Assembly (NCBI RefSeq): GCF_003286085.1 | Contig: NW_020825289.1 | Coordinates: 6,944,001 to 7,008,000 of the forward strand | DNA length: 64,000 nucleotides | Direction: 5' to 3' | DNA from: Drosophila persimilis | Taxonomy: Eukaryota; Arthropoda; Insecta; Diptera; Drosophilidae | Shown here: piece after piece, positions 23,715 to 34,700 of the stretch | Numbering within the stretch: position 1 is the first letter of the stretch | How the letters are laid out: each line of letters begins with the position of its first letter | Notes under the pieces: model-generated | What the model saw: the letters and a program-made list of their open reading frames with translations, nothing else | What the model was told of the DNA's origin: nothing | Databases searched by the model: none | Program-made: the position numbers and the translations under genes

Positions 23715-24020
23715 CGCAAATCGTTTTTCTTTTTAAATGATTGCCCAAATCGACTTATCAAATTTCAAAGGCCAATTTCTGACTAATAAGGCGAGCGACA
23801 GCCGCGCCTCGGAAAATTAATAATAAATTGCGTGACGGCGTCGCTATGACAGTGCCACGACCTCTCGTCGACTGTCGTCAGGTCTGTTGCCATAATAATG
23901 GGCCCCAAATCAAATTAATGTCGGAGCATTGTGGGGGCCATTAGGTCTGTCCATCAATGGGGAACGGTGGGCCGGTATAAAGTCGGCCCGGGCCAGCGAG
24001 GGGTTTCACAGTTTTCAAAA
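23715..24020. promoter_or_regulatory. Divergent promoter region between DRC2 and the first Obp58 gene
   Basis: A 306-bp spacer separates the DRC2 start codon (minus) and an OBP start codon (plus). On the plus side a TATAAAG box (23,976-23,982) and a TTCACAGT initiator (A at 24,008) are spaced 32 nt and predict a 13-nt leader. I see no TATA box on the DRC2 side, as is common for testis-type genes. Confidence 0.65.
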
Positions 24021-24743
24021 ATGGTGAGGGCAACCTTTGTGTTCTGCTTGGCTGTGGCCCAGCTCCTGGTGGGTAGCTAAAATCAGAATAGAGCTACTGA
24101 TTGATTTTTCACTAATGTAGGGGAGACTCTCGGCAATTCGCGTCCATTGCCGGCATGTGGAGCGCATTCATGAGGACCACATCCACTACTGCTGCAAGCA
24201 TCCCGACGGGCATGACGAGGTTACCGAGATGTGCGCCAAGCAGACAAGTTTCCGACTACCTTCCACCGAGGAAGAGGCCATGGAGGATGTCACCGTGGAT
24301 CAGGCCATGGTGGGCACCTGCTGGGGCAAGTGCGTCTTCGATCACTACAAGCTGCTGGACAGCAACGACTCCCTGGACATGATTGCCGTCCACACCCACT
24401 ACAAGAAGTACCACAAAACGGATGCCGAGTACGAGACGGAAATGCTGAACGCATTCCAGAAATGCCACTCCAATAGTGAGTTCAATTTCGCGAAGAAGAA
24501 GCTCTTAATCCATGTGGCACATCCTTTCCAGCTGAGGATGCCGCATCGCAGTTTCTGTCTCTGCCCATTGTGAGGGCCTTCGGCACGGGGAAATTTTGCA
24601 AGCCCGCCTCCAGTGTGATCCTCTCTTGTGTGATATACAATTTCTTCCACAACTGCCCCCAGAGCCGTTGGTCGAATTCCACCGAATGCGAGGAGACGCG
24701 GGCCTTTGCCAAGAAGTGCAAAGATGTCCTAACCACCATGTGA
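24021..24743 (+). CDS. Plus-C odorant-binding protein (Obp58 cluster, copy 1)
   Basis: Secreted small-ligand carrier. Three exons (24021-24068, 24121-24475, 24532-24743) encode 204 residues. The first exon is just the signal peptide (MVRATFVFCLAVAQLL). The mature part has HCRHVERIHEDHIHYCCKHP, MCAKQT, GTCWGKCVFDHY, QKCHSN, then CKPASSVILSCVIYNFFHNC and a final ECEETRAFAKKC. The extra cysteines after the classical six mark the Plus-C class. It shares intron phases and the HIHYCCKHPDGH block with the gene at 25,126-25,836, showing recent common origin. Which of Obp58b, c or d it matches cannot be settled from sequence alone. An AATAAA at 24,954 may end the transcript. Confidence 0.92.
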
Positions 24744-24953
24744 GGAAGGGACTTTTAAGGAAAGTCTTCGAAAACACTTGAGAAAACATGCTTTTATGGG
24801 TACAGAAATCATTAAAGGATCATTGAAATATATAGATTGAAAGTTAAACATTAAAAGAGGATACATTCGATATCCGGAAGGTTTTTCCTATAACCTTATT
24901 TCCTTGATTTTAACAAAATACTGTTATAAAGCTAATCATATTAATATCTGTTC

Positions 24954-24959
24954 AATAAA
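24954..24959 (+). terminator. Polyadenylation signal AATAAA
   Basis: AATAAA about 210 bp beyond the stop of the first Obp58 gene, within the 380-bp spacer between convergent OBP genes. An ATTAAA near 24,810 is an alternative. Confidence 0.45.
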
Positions 24960-25125
24960 AGCGGAGCTATCGAATAATCGATGTTTAGAGAATGGTCCTT
25001 GTAGTTTACCTTTAGAGGAATATTTGGGATAGAGATCATCTTCTACTGATTCTCAAGAAAAACACGCACAAATGTATTTAAAATTGAATAAGATACTTTT
25101 TTTATATTCTTTACTACATATTCTT

Positions 25126-25836
25126 TTAAAGAGTGGCCAAAGAATCATGACATTTCTTGCTGAACGCTAGAGTATCCTCACACTCCTTGGTCTTGTACCA
25201 ACGATCGGCTGGGCAGTTGTGGAAGAACTGTCTGATCACGCAGGCCAATACCACACTCGACTTGGGCTCACAGAATTGATGGGACATCTGGCGGAAGATG
25301 GGCTTCGACAGGAACTTGGAGGTGTTTTCCTCACCTTGGATAGCAGGGATGTGTCAAGATGATCAATTAAGCATATGGTATATGGCACTTACTCTTGCCA
25401 TGACAGTGGTCAAAGGCGCTGATCATTTCCTTGGCGTACTCCGAATCATCGGCAAACTTGGAGCTGAAGTAATTGCGCACCGCCTCCATGTCCAACTCTT
25501 CACCTTTCATGAAGTTCAGACTGCCAAAGACACACTTGCCAAAGCAGGTGCCTCGAATGGCCCGATCCGCTGTGATGTCCACCATCGCCTCCTCGGTCTG
25601 GCTGGGCAGCTGGAATCCCGTCTCCTTGGCGCACTTCTCGATGATGTCATTGTGTCCGTCGGGATGCTTGCAACAGTAGTGAATGTGCTCCTCGTTGATG
25701 GCCTCGGGATTTTCGCAGTCAATGCTAATGCCACTGGCGAACTGAAAAGCAAACTTAAGGACTCACAAATTAGGATATACGACTATCCGCTTACCCAGAT
25801 CAGGCAGGCGAAAGTCAATAGAACTGTAGGCTTCAT
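25126..25836 (-). CDS. Plus-C odorant-binding protein (Obp58 cluster, copy 2)
   Basis: Three exons (25836-25795, 25741-25393, 25334-25126) encode 199 residues with the same exon plan as the neighbour at 24,021. The signal-peptide exon is MKPTVLLTFACLIW. The mature protein has DCENPEAINEEHIHYCCKHP, KCAKET, GTCFGKCVFGS, DHCHGK, then FCEPKSSVVLACVIRQFFHNC and KECEDTLAFSKKC, the Plus-C cysteine pattern. The close match to copy 1 in inverted orientation indicates a local inverted duplication. It is head to head with copy 3, 254 bp apart. It is probably expressed in sensilla support cells, as for the family; this is inferred only. Confidence 0.92.
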
Positions 25837-25848
25837 TGTTCTGCTTAT

Positions 25849-25883
25849 ACTGAAGTTATCTGCAGGTTCTGAATGCTTTTATG
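25849..25883 (-). promoter_or_regulatory. Core promoter of Obp58 copy 2
   Basis: On the minus strand a CATAAAAG box (25,883-25,876) lies about 30 nt before a TTCAGTAT initiator (A at 25,851). The predicted leader is 15 nt. The spacing matches the other OBP genes in the window. Confidence 0.55.
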
Positions 25884-26045
25884 GAGGGTTGATAAATCGT
25901 CAGGAAATGGCGGTCCATCAAAATGTCTGTGAATGCGTTTCTACTCATTGTACTTGGACAGATTTAAAGTCTCATTTGTTACATTTAATTAAGCAATCCA
26001 ATTACGTGGCCAATTTAATATTGGAGGTAATTAGATCAGCGGATG

Positions 26046-26082
26046 TTATAAATTCCAACCGAACCTCAATGCGATTCCATTT
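26046..26082 (+). promoter_or_regulatory. Core promoter of Obp58 copy 3
   Basis: A TTATAAAT box (TATAAAT at 26,047-26,053) and an initiator-like TTCCATTT (A at 26,079) are 32 nt apart and predict a leader of about 12 nt. Together with the promoter at 25,849 it forms a head-to-head pair. Confidence 0.5.
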
Positions 26083-26090
26083 AAAGAACG

Positions 26091-26873
26091 ATGGTTAACC
26101 GCACGAGTTGTTCCTGGCTGCTGCCTCTTCTCTTGGTGGCCATGGTCGCGGGGCAGGATTCTGAAGAGTCTAGCAGCATCTCCAGCTCCAGCTCCGGCGA
26201 GGATCTAAGTGAGGAAAAGTGCGGCAAGGAGGTGATTAGTAGTGGAAAATATTTACAGGGATAATCATTAACATACCATCTATTAACAGCGGAACGGCTG
26301 CTGCTCGGAGCTCTACATCGGGGAGGAGGAGGAGCTGGTCAAATGCTTCACCATTCACTCATCCAAGCTGCCACCAGACGGCGACAGCGATGTCGGAAAA
26401 ACCCTGCGCTTTCTCTCGGTTTGTATTTACAAGGATGTATAGATAGATAGTTTCCTGAACTGAATCTCTTTCAGTGTTTCGTAGAGTGCCTCTACAAGCA
26501 GAAGAAGTACATTGGAAAGAGTGACACGATCAATATGAAGATGGTGAAGCTGGATGCGGAGACCACATACGCGGATCGGCCCAAAGAGAAGGAGTACCAC
26601 ATCAACATGTTCGAGCATTGCCGCAAAGATGCTATGGGCATCTACAATATGCTGAAGGCGAGTCCCGGGGCCAAGGCCTTGCTCAAGAATGCTTGTCGGC
26701 CCTACCTCCTGATGGTGTTTCTCTGCCAGAGCGACTACCATCAGAAGCACGAGTGTCCGTACTTCCGCTGGGAGGGCACCGAAAAGGCAGGGACCAAGGA
26801 CCAGTGCGAGGATGCCAAGGACAAGTGCTATCTCATCGATGGCATAGCACCACCCACGAAAAGCACGATCTGA
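26091..26873 (+). CDS. Plus-C-type odorant-binding protein with acidic serine-rich N terminus (Obp58 cluster, copy 3)
   Basis: Three exons (26091-26231, 26290-26418, 26475-26873) encode 222 residues. The signal peptide ends near MVAGQ. It is followed by an acidic Ser-rich spacer of about 20 residues (DSEESSSISSSSSGEDLS) absent from copies 1 and 2. Cysteine motifs follow: KCGKERNGCCSE, VKCFTIHS, SCFVECLYKQKK, EHCRKDA, KNACRPYLLMVFLCQ, HECPYFRWEG, DQCEDAKDKC. It is more diverged from the two neighbours than they are from each other, and its exons are cut differently. OBP membership is clear from the C-x(3)-C FVEC core and the C-terminal Plus-C cysteines. An AATAAA at 26,899-26,904 follows the stop by 25 bp. 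Confidence 0.9.
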
Positions 26874-26898
26874 AAGTTGAAAGTTGTAATGTAGTTCG

Positions 26899-26904
26899 AA
26901 TAAA
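26899..26904 (+). terminator. Polyadenylation signal AATAAA
   Basis: AATAAA 25 bp after the stop of Obp58 copy 3 and 70 bp before the first CFAP61 start codon. The next gene therefore has a very short upstream spacer. Confidence 0.7.
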
Positions 26905-26974
26905 CGTAGGGACTTTCCCGTCACAACAGGTTACAACATAGTCGGATACACATTTATAGCGCTACTGCTCCGAA

Positions 26975-29900
26975 ATGGATTATCATGTGCGTACAGCGGA
27001 CATCTATGACTTGGATGCAATCGACACACTCATCCACTCGCCCACCGTCAAATGGTTCGGCAACATTCGCCCCAAATACGTGGAAAAGGCTAAGCTCTTC
27101 AAATGCTATCAGACCTACCGGATGGTGGTGCTCCATAGGGAGACATCCAGCATGATTGCCTATGCGGAGTTCCGCAACTATCCCGCGATCGATGCGCTAC
27201 CCAGCGATTGCTGGCTAGAGTGGCTGTCCGTCAGATATTGGTAAATCCACGGATGAAACCACACCGATTAACAACTGCTTATTTTAGACATACTCCCCTG
27301 CAGCCTCACTATGCCGCTTAGTTTTTTGAACACGATGTTTTTTAACTTTTGTGTCTATAAGAGCGAGAATGACGACGCCATAGCCAGCATTCTGAGGGAA
27401 CTTTTCTATAGGGAGAATAGGGTTTGGTTTCTCATCACAGTCAAAAATCCATCGATTGCCCAGCCCACCTACTATGTGGAGACGTTTGATGACTTGGAGA
27501 AGTATGCCGATGTCTACTATCCACGCGAGTTCTCCGTTGAGAACAACTTCAATACGCAGGAACTCTATATCGTCTATCGTTTTAAGCTAATGCGAAAGAT
27601 CACCTACCGAAAGGCCTTGTAAGCTGCTACTTTTGCTTAAAGCCATCTTAATCAGAAGCTTGGTATTGCAGGCCCGAGGATAATGATGACATTGTGGCAA
27701 TACACGAGTACGAATATCCCGAGATGCGTGAGGAGCTGGGAGACTTTTACATAGCCGAGGAGATACTGCGCACGGATAGTGGGAGGGAGAAGAGTTTTCT
27801 GATCGTGGCGGAGACCGAGAACGACTGCCAGGAGATCGAAACAGCCGTTTTCATCTGGCTGTCGACAGACATCGACATCCGCTTCTATGTGACGAACTAT
27901 GAACTGGAATCCTTTGGCAATCTGGTCAAAACTATCGAGGGTCAGTCGGTCCATGTAGAGATGTTCAACGTTTCGTAAGTTTTCATCTTTAACAACAAAA
28001 AACAGTCTCCTGAACTTAGATACCCGGCCATTAGCTCTGTCCAGGCCAAGAACGCCGCCTGCCTGTTCACCTCAGATGCTCTTGACGATCTGTCTGCTAT
28101 GACCATTCTGGGCGGCTTGCAAAAGAACGACAGTGGCCTAAGGTGCGCAAATTATTGACCTAGTCCTTTTAGCATACCCTAAAGATACGAGTATATCCGC
28201 AGCGTTTACAGTGGTGGAAAGGCGAAAGTCAGCTCCATTCATGGCACAATTATTGAGGCTAACTACACAAGCGGATCGAATAGGTTCTTTATGCGTGAGA
28301 GCCTCTTTTCGAAAATGAAATACATCATTGGAAGTACGTCATCAATTGCTACTGAACGGAACATACACATATCTTTCTCCTTCGCTTTTTTCTTGCAGAA
28401 CTTTCGAACTCCGAATACTACATTAGCAAAGAGCTAAAATCCATTAGTGTAGTTTACAGTGCCGGTATGCATCCACGGGGATCTGAGTTGGCCCTTGATG
28501 CGGCATCGAATGTGTTTGTCCTGAAGTACATTGCGGCGCGCAAGGATTTTCCGCTGGAACGCTTGTTCAACAGCGTGGTAGCCATGTTCTGTGCCTTTCC
28601 CGACCGCGACTACTGCATGATGCTGATCTCGAAGGAAACCAAGTCCATACGCAGCCACGTAGAGGTGCTCAAATACTTTATGGTTAGCCACAACCGTTGT
28701 CAACTCTTAAGCATAGATGAATATTTATATCTGCAACTTCCCGTTTCAGCCAGTTGCCTCTCGCCCCAGTGAGGTGGCTAATCCGGAAGAGGTGTACATC
28801 ACCCATCGCAGCACAATATTCGGGGAGATAAGCTTGTATGAACTGCAGAAGGAGGACGTCGCTGTGATTCAAGCCCTGGCCGTCGGTCCCAGTGTATCGG
28901 ACGTGAAGTCGGACGGGAGCTCCGGCTCCTCAACAGGAAGCAGTTTCTCCTACACCTCCAAGATCAATGAGAGCGCTGAGCTGAAGAACGAACTTGAAGT
29001 GATCACCGCCGTCATGAAGGATGTCCTGGAGAATGAGCTCAGTGAGTTCGCCGTCTATACCATTCGGTGCGGCAACTCGGCCAAGGCGGCCAGGGAGAAT
29101 ACCGCCATTGGATTCGTGGTGCTACGCCAGTTTCGGAGCCACCATCATCTCCATTATCACTACCATCTGCCCAGGCACCAAAATTATCTGAATTTTTTGC
29201 GGGCCGAGATCATTTCGTTGCGGCTGCATCCCCTATTTATGATTAGTAGCGATCTGATATTTCGGGATCTGGCTATGAAAACGAGCTACCGGGATTATTA
29301 CTTTGTTTCCTCGCCTAATGTAGGTACCCGACTTCAAGAGACTCCATGTCTACTATATAATTTACTCGCAGGGTCACCAGTTTACGAATGACCTGAAGAA
29401 GATGATGACAGTCGTCGAACCGAATCCCATGAAAAAGAGTCCGACCACATTCAGAGTCCCTAAGGAAGAAGATACTTTAAAGGAGAGACTGAATCTGACC
29501 GTGCATAATTTCTACCAGGATCACCTGATCATCTATCGCCACAAATTGAACCCCACAAAATGGTTTGGCAATAGCGAGAGACTCGTAGTTATTGGCTTTA
29601 CCGATGTGGCCAAGGCATTTCTGCGACAGCTGGTCTTCCAGTGGAACAGCAAGGAGTGAGTGCCATTGTAATGTCTTCTTTCGCATAAGCTACCCAAAGT
29701 CTCCTCGTAGTCACCAGAATTCAGAGACGTACACCTGTTTGCCCCGCGTCCAGGTGACAGTGATCACCATGCCGGGAGTTGTGGAGGCCGAGTTCGACGG
29801 CATATTCCAGTGCCCATATTGCTGCAATTCTGGCACCTGCTACTTGTCCTTCCAAAACGTCTCGTGCTACGTGAGAGATGTGACTATCCGCATGGATCTG

Positions 29901-31675
29901 CGCCACTGGGTGCACTTTGTACCGGGGAGGATTGATTTTATCAACAGGTTTGGAATCCGTTCCCTGCGTAGCATGTTATGGGTATTACGTTGGGTATTTG
30001 TAGGGAGAAGAAGTTCGTAAAACTGGAGAACAGCTGCGAGATCTATTACGACACATTGTTGCTGGCGTGCTATAAGGACTTTGCCATGAGGACACTAAAT
30101 TCGAGATCAGCGATGGCCAAGAATCTGCCATGCAACTTCGTGGAAATAAACTCAAGGCTCAAGAAGTTGTTGCTGTTCTACAAGGTCCGGGCGGTGCTGG
30201 AGGAGATGCCCCGCACATACAAGATACTCGTATACGGATCTAATCTGCAGACCTACGAATGCATTGCCTTTTTGACCAGCCACGGCGTAGAGCCTTCGCG
30301 CATCATGTTGGTCCAGCCACGTCGCATCACCGGCATAACTGCGGAGGAGAAGCTGAAGAATCCATACTGGGACAAGAACCTTCAGTACATCTTGGACGAT
30401 ATCCTCATTGACTCTGGGATAGAGCTAGTCGAAGACCATGACTTTGTACGCTGGGTGGAGGACGATTCATTCCACTTCATCATGGAAGTGGTCTTCGAGC
30501 ACTTCCCCAGCAAAAAACAGACCTCCTTCGAATGCGATCTCTTCATTGCATTCGACGAGGGGCACATGGCACCTAGAAGGAAGAAGTGTGAGTACTCAAT
30601 CTCAACGCAGACGACACTTAATAATTTCCTATCGATCCTTCCTCGTAAGTGCTGAAGCAATGTGGCATTCAGTTGCGCAAGGACGATATTTTAGTGAACG
30701 AGGACTTCCAGACCAACGACCCAAACATCTACGCAGTGGGTAAGTTCATCCAAATGAAGGGCGCGCCCAACTACCAGTACAAGTACACCAGCGAGAGGGA
30801 GCTGGGCCGCAAGGTGGGAAAGTAATCTGATCCGTTTACTAGAGATTAGCCAAAGAGATTGATCCTCTTCCTTTTAGCTGATGCACATCCTGAATCTAAC
30901 TCCCAAGCCGGATAACTTCGAATACAAGTACTCGGAGCCGCTGTTCTTTCAGGCACTGCTGCCACTCAACTATGTCATTACAAAAGTGACCATGCCACGT
31001 CGCTACCTCGCCTCTCAGCTTCCCCCGGAGTTTGCTTGCAACCTCACCACCTATAAGGACAACACCTTTTGCCGGGTCTGCTTGGCACACACCATGCTAG
31101 TGGACGAGATTGTGGTGGTCAGCAATAAGGTATGACTGTGTCGCCTCGAATATGGATGACCTCTATTCCTCTCAATTTCAGGCCGCACACTTGGATTACC
31201 TGGAGCACTTCTGCGGAAGGCACGAGCTGCTGCTCAACAATTTGAAGGCTCGCTTCAGCGCCAAGACAATCGATTGTTTCCTGATGTTCTTCCAGGAGCC
31301 CTGGACGGAGCTGATTATGCACGAGAACTTCCAGGACTTGCAGGAGAAGAATCATGAGCTTCTGAGGCCAGTAGCCACCTCCAACCTAAATGTACGTATT
31401 CCGACAGCCGTGTTATCTGCGCCTCTTTGCTTACTTATGGACGAACCTTGTAGAAAGCGAACCGCAACCCCTTCATGGATGTGGCCGTGCAGGACTTTAT
31501 AACGCTGAACAAGCGGTACTTGGAGCAAAAGCTTCTCAATTTCCTGCGAGAACACCGAAGGGACTTCCATCATCCGTTTGCATTGCCCGAGGACTTCCTG
31601 ACTCCCGGTACAGCGGGATGGGACAGCGATCCTGAGACGGAGGCAGAGATCGAAGAAGTGACCATAGATATGTAG
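26975..31675 (+). CDS. CFAP61: CFAP61 homologue, copy A (cilia- and flagella-associated protein 61)
   Basis: Axonemal protein of the calmodulin/spoke-associated complex that supports radial-spoke assembly in motile cilia and sperm tails. Fourteen exons join in frame to 1,320 residues: 26975-27240, 27304-27618, 27672-27974, 28020-28142, 28185-28333, 28399-28682, 28750-29319, 29372-29655, 29711-29947, 30004-30587, 30650-30813, 30878-31129, 31182-31391, 31454-31675. The N-terminal 300 residues match the CFAP61 acetyltransferase-like region (WFGNIRPKYVEKA, then PEDNDDIVAIHEYEYPEMREELGDF). Around exon 10 a Rossmann-type segment (KILVYGSNLQTYECIAFL) starts the FAD/NAD-binding-like half. Its glycine motif is degenerate, so enzymatic activity is unlikely. 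An acidic tail ends the protein. A tandem paralogue starts 86 bp after its stop. Confidence 0.88.
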
Positions 31676-31761
31676 CTCAAACCGTCTATAACCAAGTAGT
31701 CTTTTTCCATGTTGTGTGAACCATTTAAAATATATATTTGTATTATCTGAGCAACCATTAA

Positions 31762-34700
31762 ATGGCTAAGTCAACAAACTATGTGATTCGGATGGCTGGG
31801 ATCCAGGATCTGCCCCGAATAGAGACTCTATACAGCTCTTCTAGTACCCGTCACTTCGGTGAGAAGAGGAGGCCTCCCCTGATGCAGCTGTTCTCTGAGC
31901 ATCAAGCCTATCGGCTGATTGTCTACGATCCCAACCAATTCACCAGCCTTCTGGCGTACTGCGAGTTCAACATTCACCCCAACATTCCAGTGCTGGCCAA
32001 CGACCTGTGGCTGCACTGGCTAAGTGCCCGCTTCTGGTAGGTTTATGAAACCACCCGGTAAACTCTTTTTTGATTGATCTCTCTTTCTCTCCATCTCTCT
32101 CTCTCTTTGCAGCTTGGACCTGCCCCTCAGTCTGCTGAACTCGATGTTCTTAAACTTTTTCATCTGTCGGAATGACCATCCCACCATTCTAATAGACATC
32201 ATCATGGAGTTATTCTACAACGAACACAAAGTACATTTTTTGATTATCGCTATGCCACCAAATCTCCAAAGGACCGATGCATATGATTCCGTACAAGCGT
32301 ACGGCCAGATATATTACCCCAAGTTGTTTATATTATCGGAACAAAGAGGTCTTCCTTCGATTATTATAATCAATCGCAGAGACGTCATGCCAACCATCTC
32401 CTTTCGGAAGGCACTGTAAGGCCCTGTGAATAAGGGAATTTCGCTCTCGCTTAAGCCCTTTTTCACCGCACAGACCCGAGGACAACGACGACATTGTGGA
32501 GATGATAGACCACGAGGAGCCGGAGCTACGGAAGCAAAATGGAGATTTCTACATAGCCGAGGAGCTTCTCGCCTCAGAAAGAACTGGGCAAAACGAGCTA
32601 ATCGTCGTTGCTGAGGTAAGTTTTTTGAGCCCCACTTTAAAGTACTGTGCAGAGAAATCTCCAAACAGTTGGCCGACTCTATCGCAGGCCTGATGTGGCT
32701 AACGGACAAGCTGGATGTGGAGCTACTGGCAAAAAACTTTCATCTGGATCGACTCGGTAACCTTACTCGATGCACGCCTGGAGCCAAACATGGCCGGGTT
32801 ACCTTCGAAGTCATGTGAGTGGTTTGAACATTGCATTACTACAGGATTGAATTCTTTGAGGTCTGACTTTTCAGTTCGGCGCACACTAAGCCGTATAAAG
32901 ATCTATATTCAGAGTCCGTACTAATCGGAAAACAGAAAACTTCAACGGGCAGCGCCACGACTATGTCCAGTATAATGTTCACGAATAATCCGTTAGAGAC
33001 TGACTTCCAGCTAAGGCATAGCCATCTTCTTACCTCCCGCTATAAGTCCATCTACGATGGTGGGTTCGACTCTATCTCAAAGACCGAATCTGTGGAATTT
33101 GTAATTAAATATTTTTAGATCTGCGCAAGGGTCATTACTATATGAACGCAGAACCGGAGATATTGGAGATTGCCTTCGATCTGCCAAACGACGAAGAGCA
33201 CTACGATAAAGAAAATGCAGTCCAGTACTTCAGGAGGGCCTCCAGCGCATTTCTGCTGAAGATGTTCAATCTGAATCCTAAGGTGAGGATTGAGTTTACA
33301 TTTTTCTATCTTTCTGCCATGTTCAGCGCATTTCCGGAGCTCGATTACTGTGTGCTCAGAGTGCCACACACATCGACGGGGTCCAAGAGTCTGAGAGAGT
33401 TGATTAGGTTTTTCTTGGTGAGTACAAGAGAAGTTCTCATAGCCACTGGGTTCCAGCATCCATTGTTTTTCCAGCGGACTGCACATCGTCCCAATAGCAC
33501 TGTATCGGATAGTCTATTCGTTGCTCACCGCTGCACTCTGTTTGGGGACCTACACATTTTTCCCCTGAAGAAGAGTGAACTCGATGAAATTACAACCCTG
33601 TTGCGGTTACCGTCTCCTTCTAAGGAGACTGTATATCCCGACGGGGATCAGGAGAGTGGGATAAGTTGGACAGTGTCTACCCAGATACCACCGGAGGGGT
33701 GTCAAATCATTGACCAAATCTTCTCAGACATTTTCAGCAACGACGAAACCGAATTCACCTGCTATACCATACACTGCGGCAACTCCAAATCCCGCACTAT
33801 AGTTGGTTTTATTGTGTTGCGGTTAGTGAAAGTGAATTAGGGGTGCTGCCGCAATAAGTCTATTCTCTCGTATCCTCCAGGCCCTTTACTGACTATGACG
33901 CTCTCAGCAAGAAATTCTTTCTGCCTCGGGATGAGTTCTTTCTGACTTACAGGCGCGGGGAGATCGTCATATTCAAGCTGCATCCTCTTTTCCACATCTG
34001 GTGTGACATAATCGTTCGATCTGTGGCAATCCAAGATAATTATCGAGAACTATATTACTTCCACCAATTTATGGTGGGTTGAACTGCCTCCTGCCTTACT
34101 ACAGTCAATCTATAGTTTTGGTTTCTTTCAATTTTGTAGGGCCTTTCGTTGCCCAACGATCTAATGTACAACATGATGCCTGTGGAGCCGCGTCGGGTGA
34201 CGAGGAATTGGTTTCCGCAAAACGACACGGACGGTATTAAGCGACAGATTGATACGGTTAATTTCCCAAAAATCAACTTCATCAGCGATCATCTGCACGT
34301 CGTCTGCCACAATCTGTTGCCCAGCAAGCCGATGGGCATTCCCAGTCCGTTGGTCATTGTGGGCTTCTCTGATATATGTCGGGCCTTCCTGCGCCATATT
34401 ATCTTTGGTTGGAACAGTAAAGAGTAAGTGCTGCAGGTAGCCATGAAATGAAATTTAATAATGAAATAAAACTGAATCGTATGTAGCTTTGCCAATTTCA
34501 AGCGATACAACTGCCTGCCCATGGTCGATATCACAGTGATAGTGCCACATGGCGTGGTGGAGGCGGCCTATGATTCCGACTTCAGTTGTAGCTATTGTAA
34601 GGGGAACAAGCTATGCTATGTGAGCATTGGCTCCAGCTGTCCCTTTGTGAAGGACGCCACGCACCGAATGGATCTGCGGCACTGGGTGCAGTTTGTTCCT

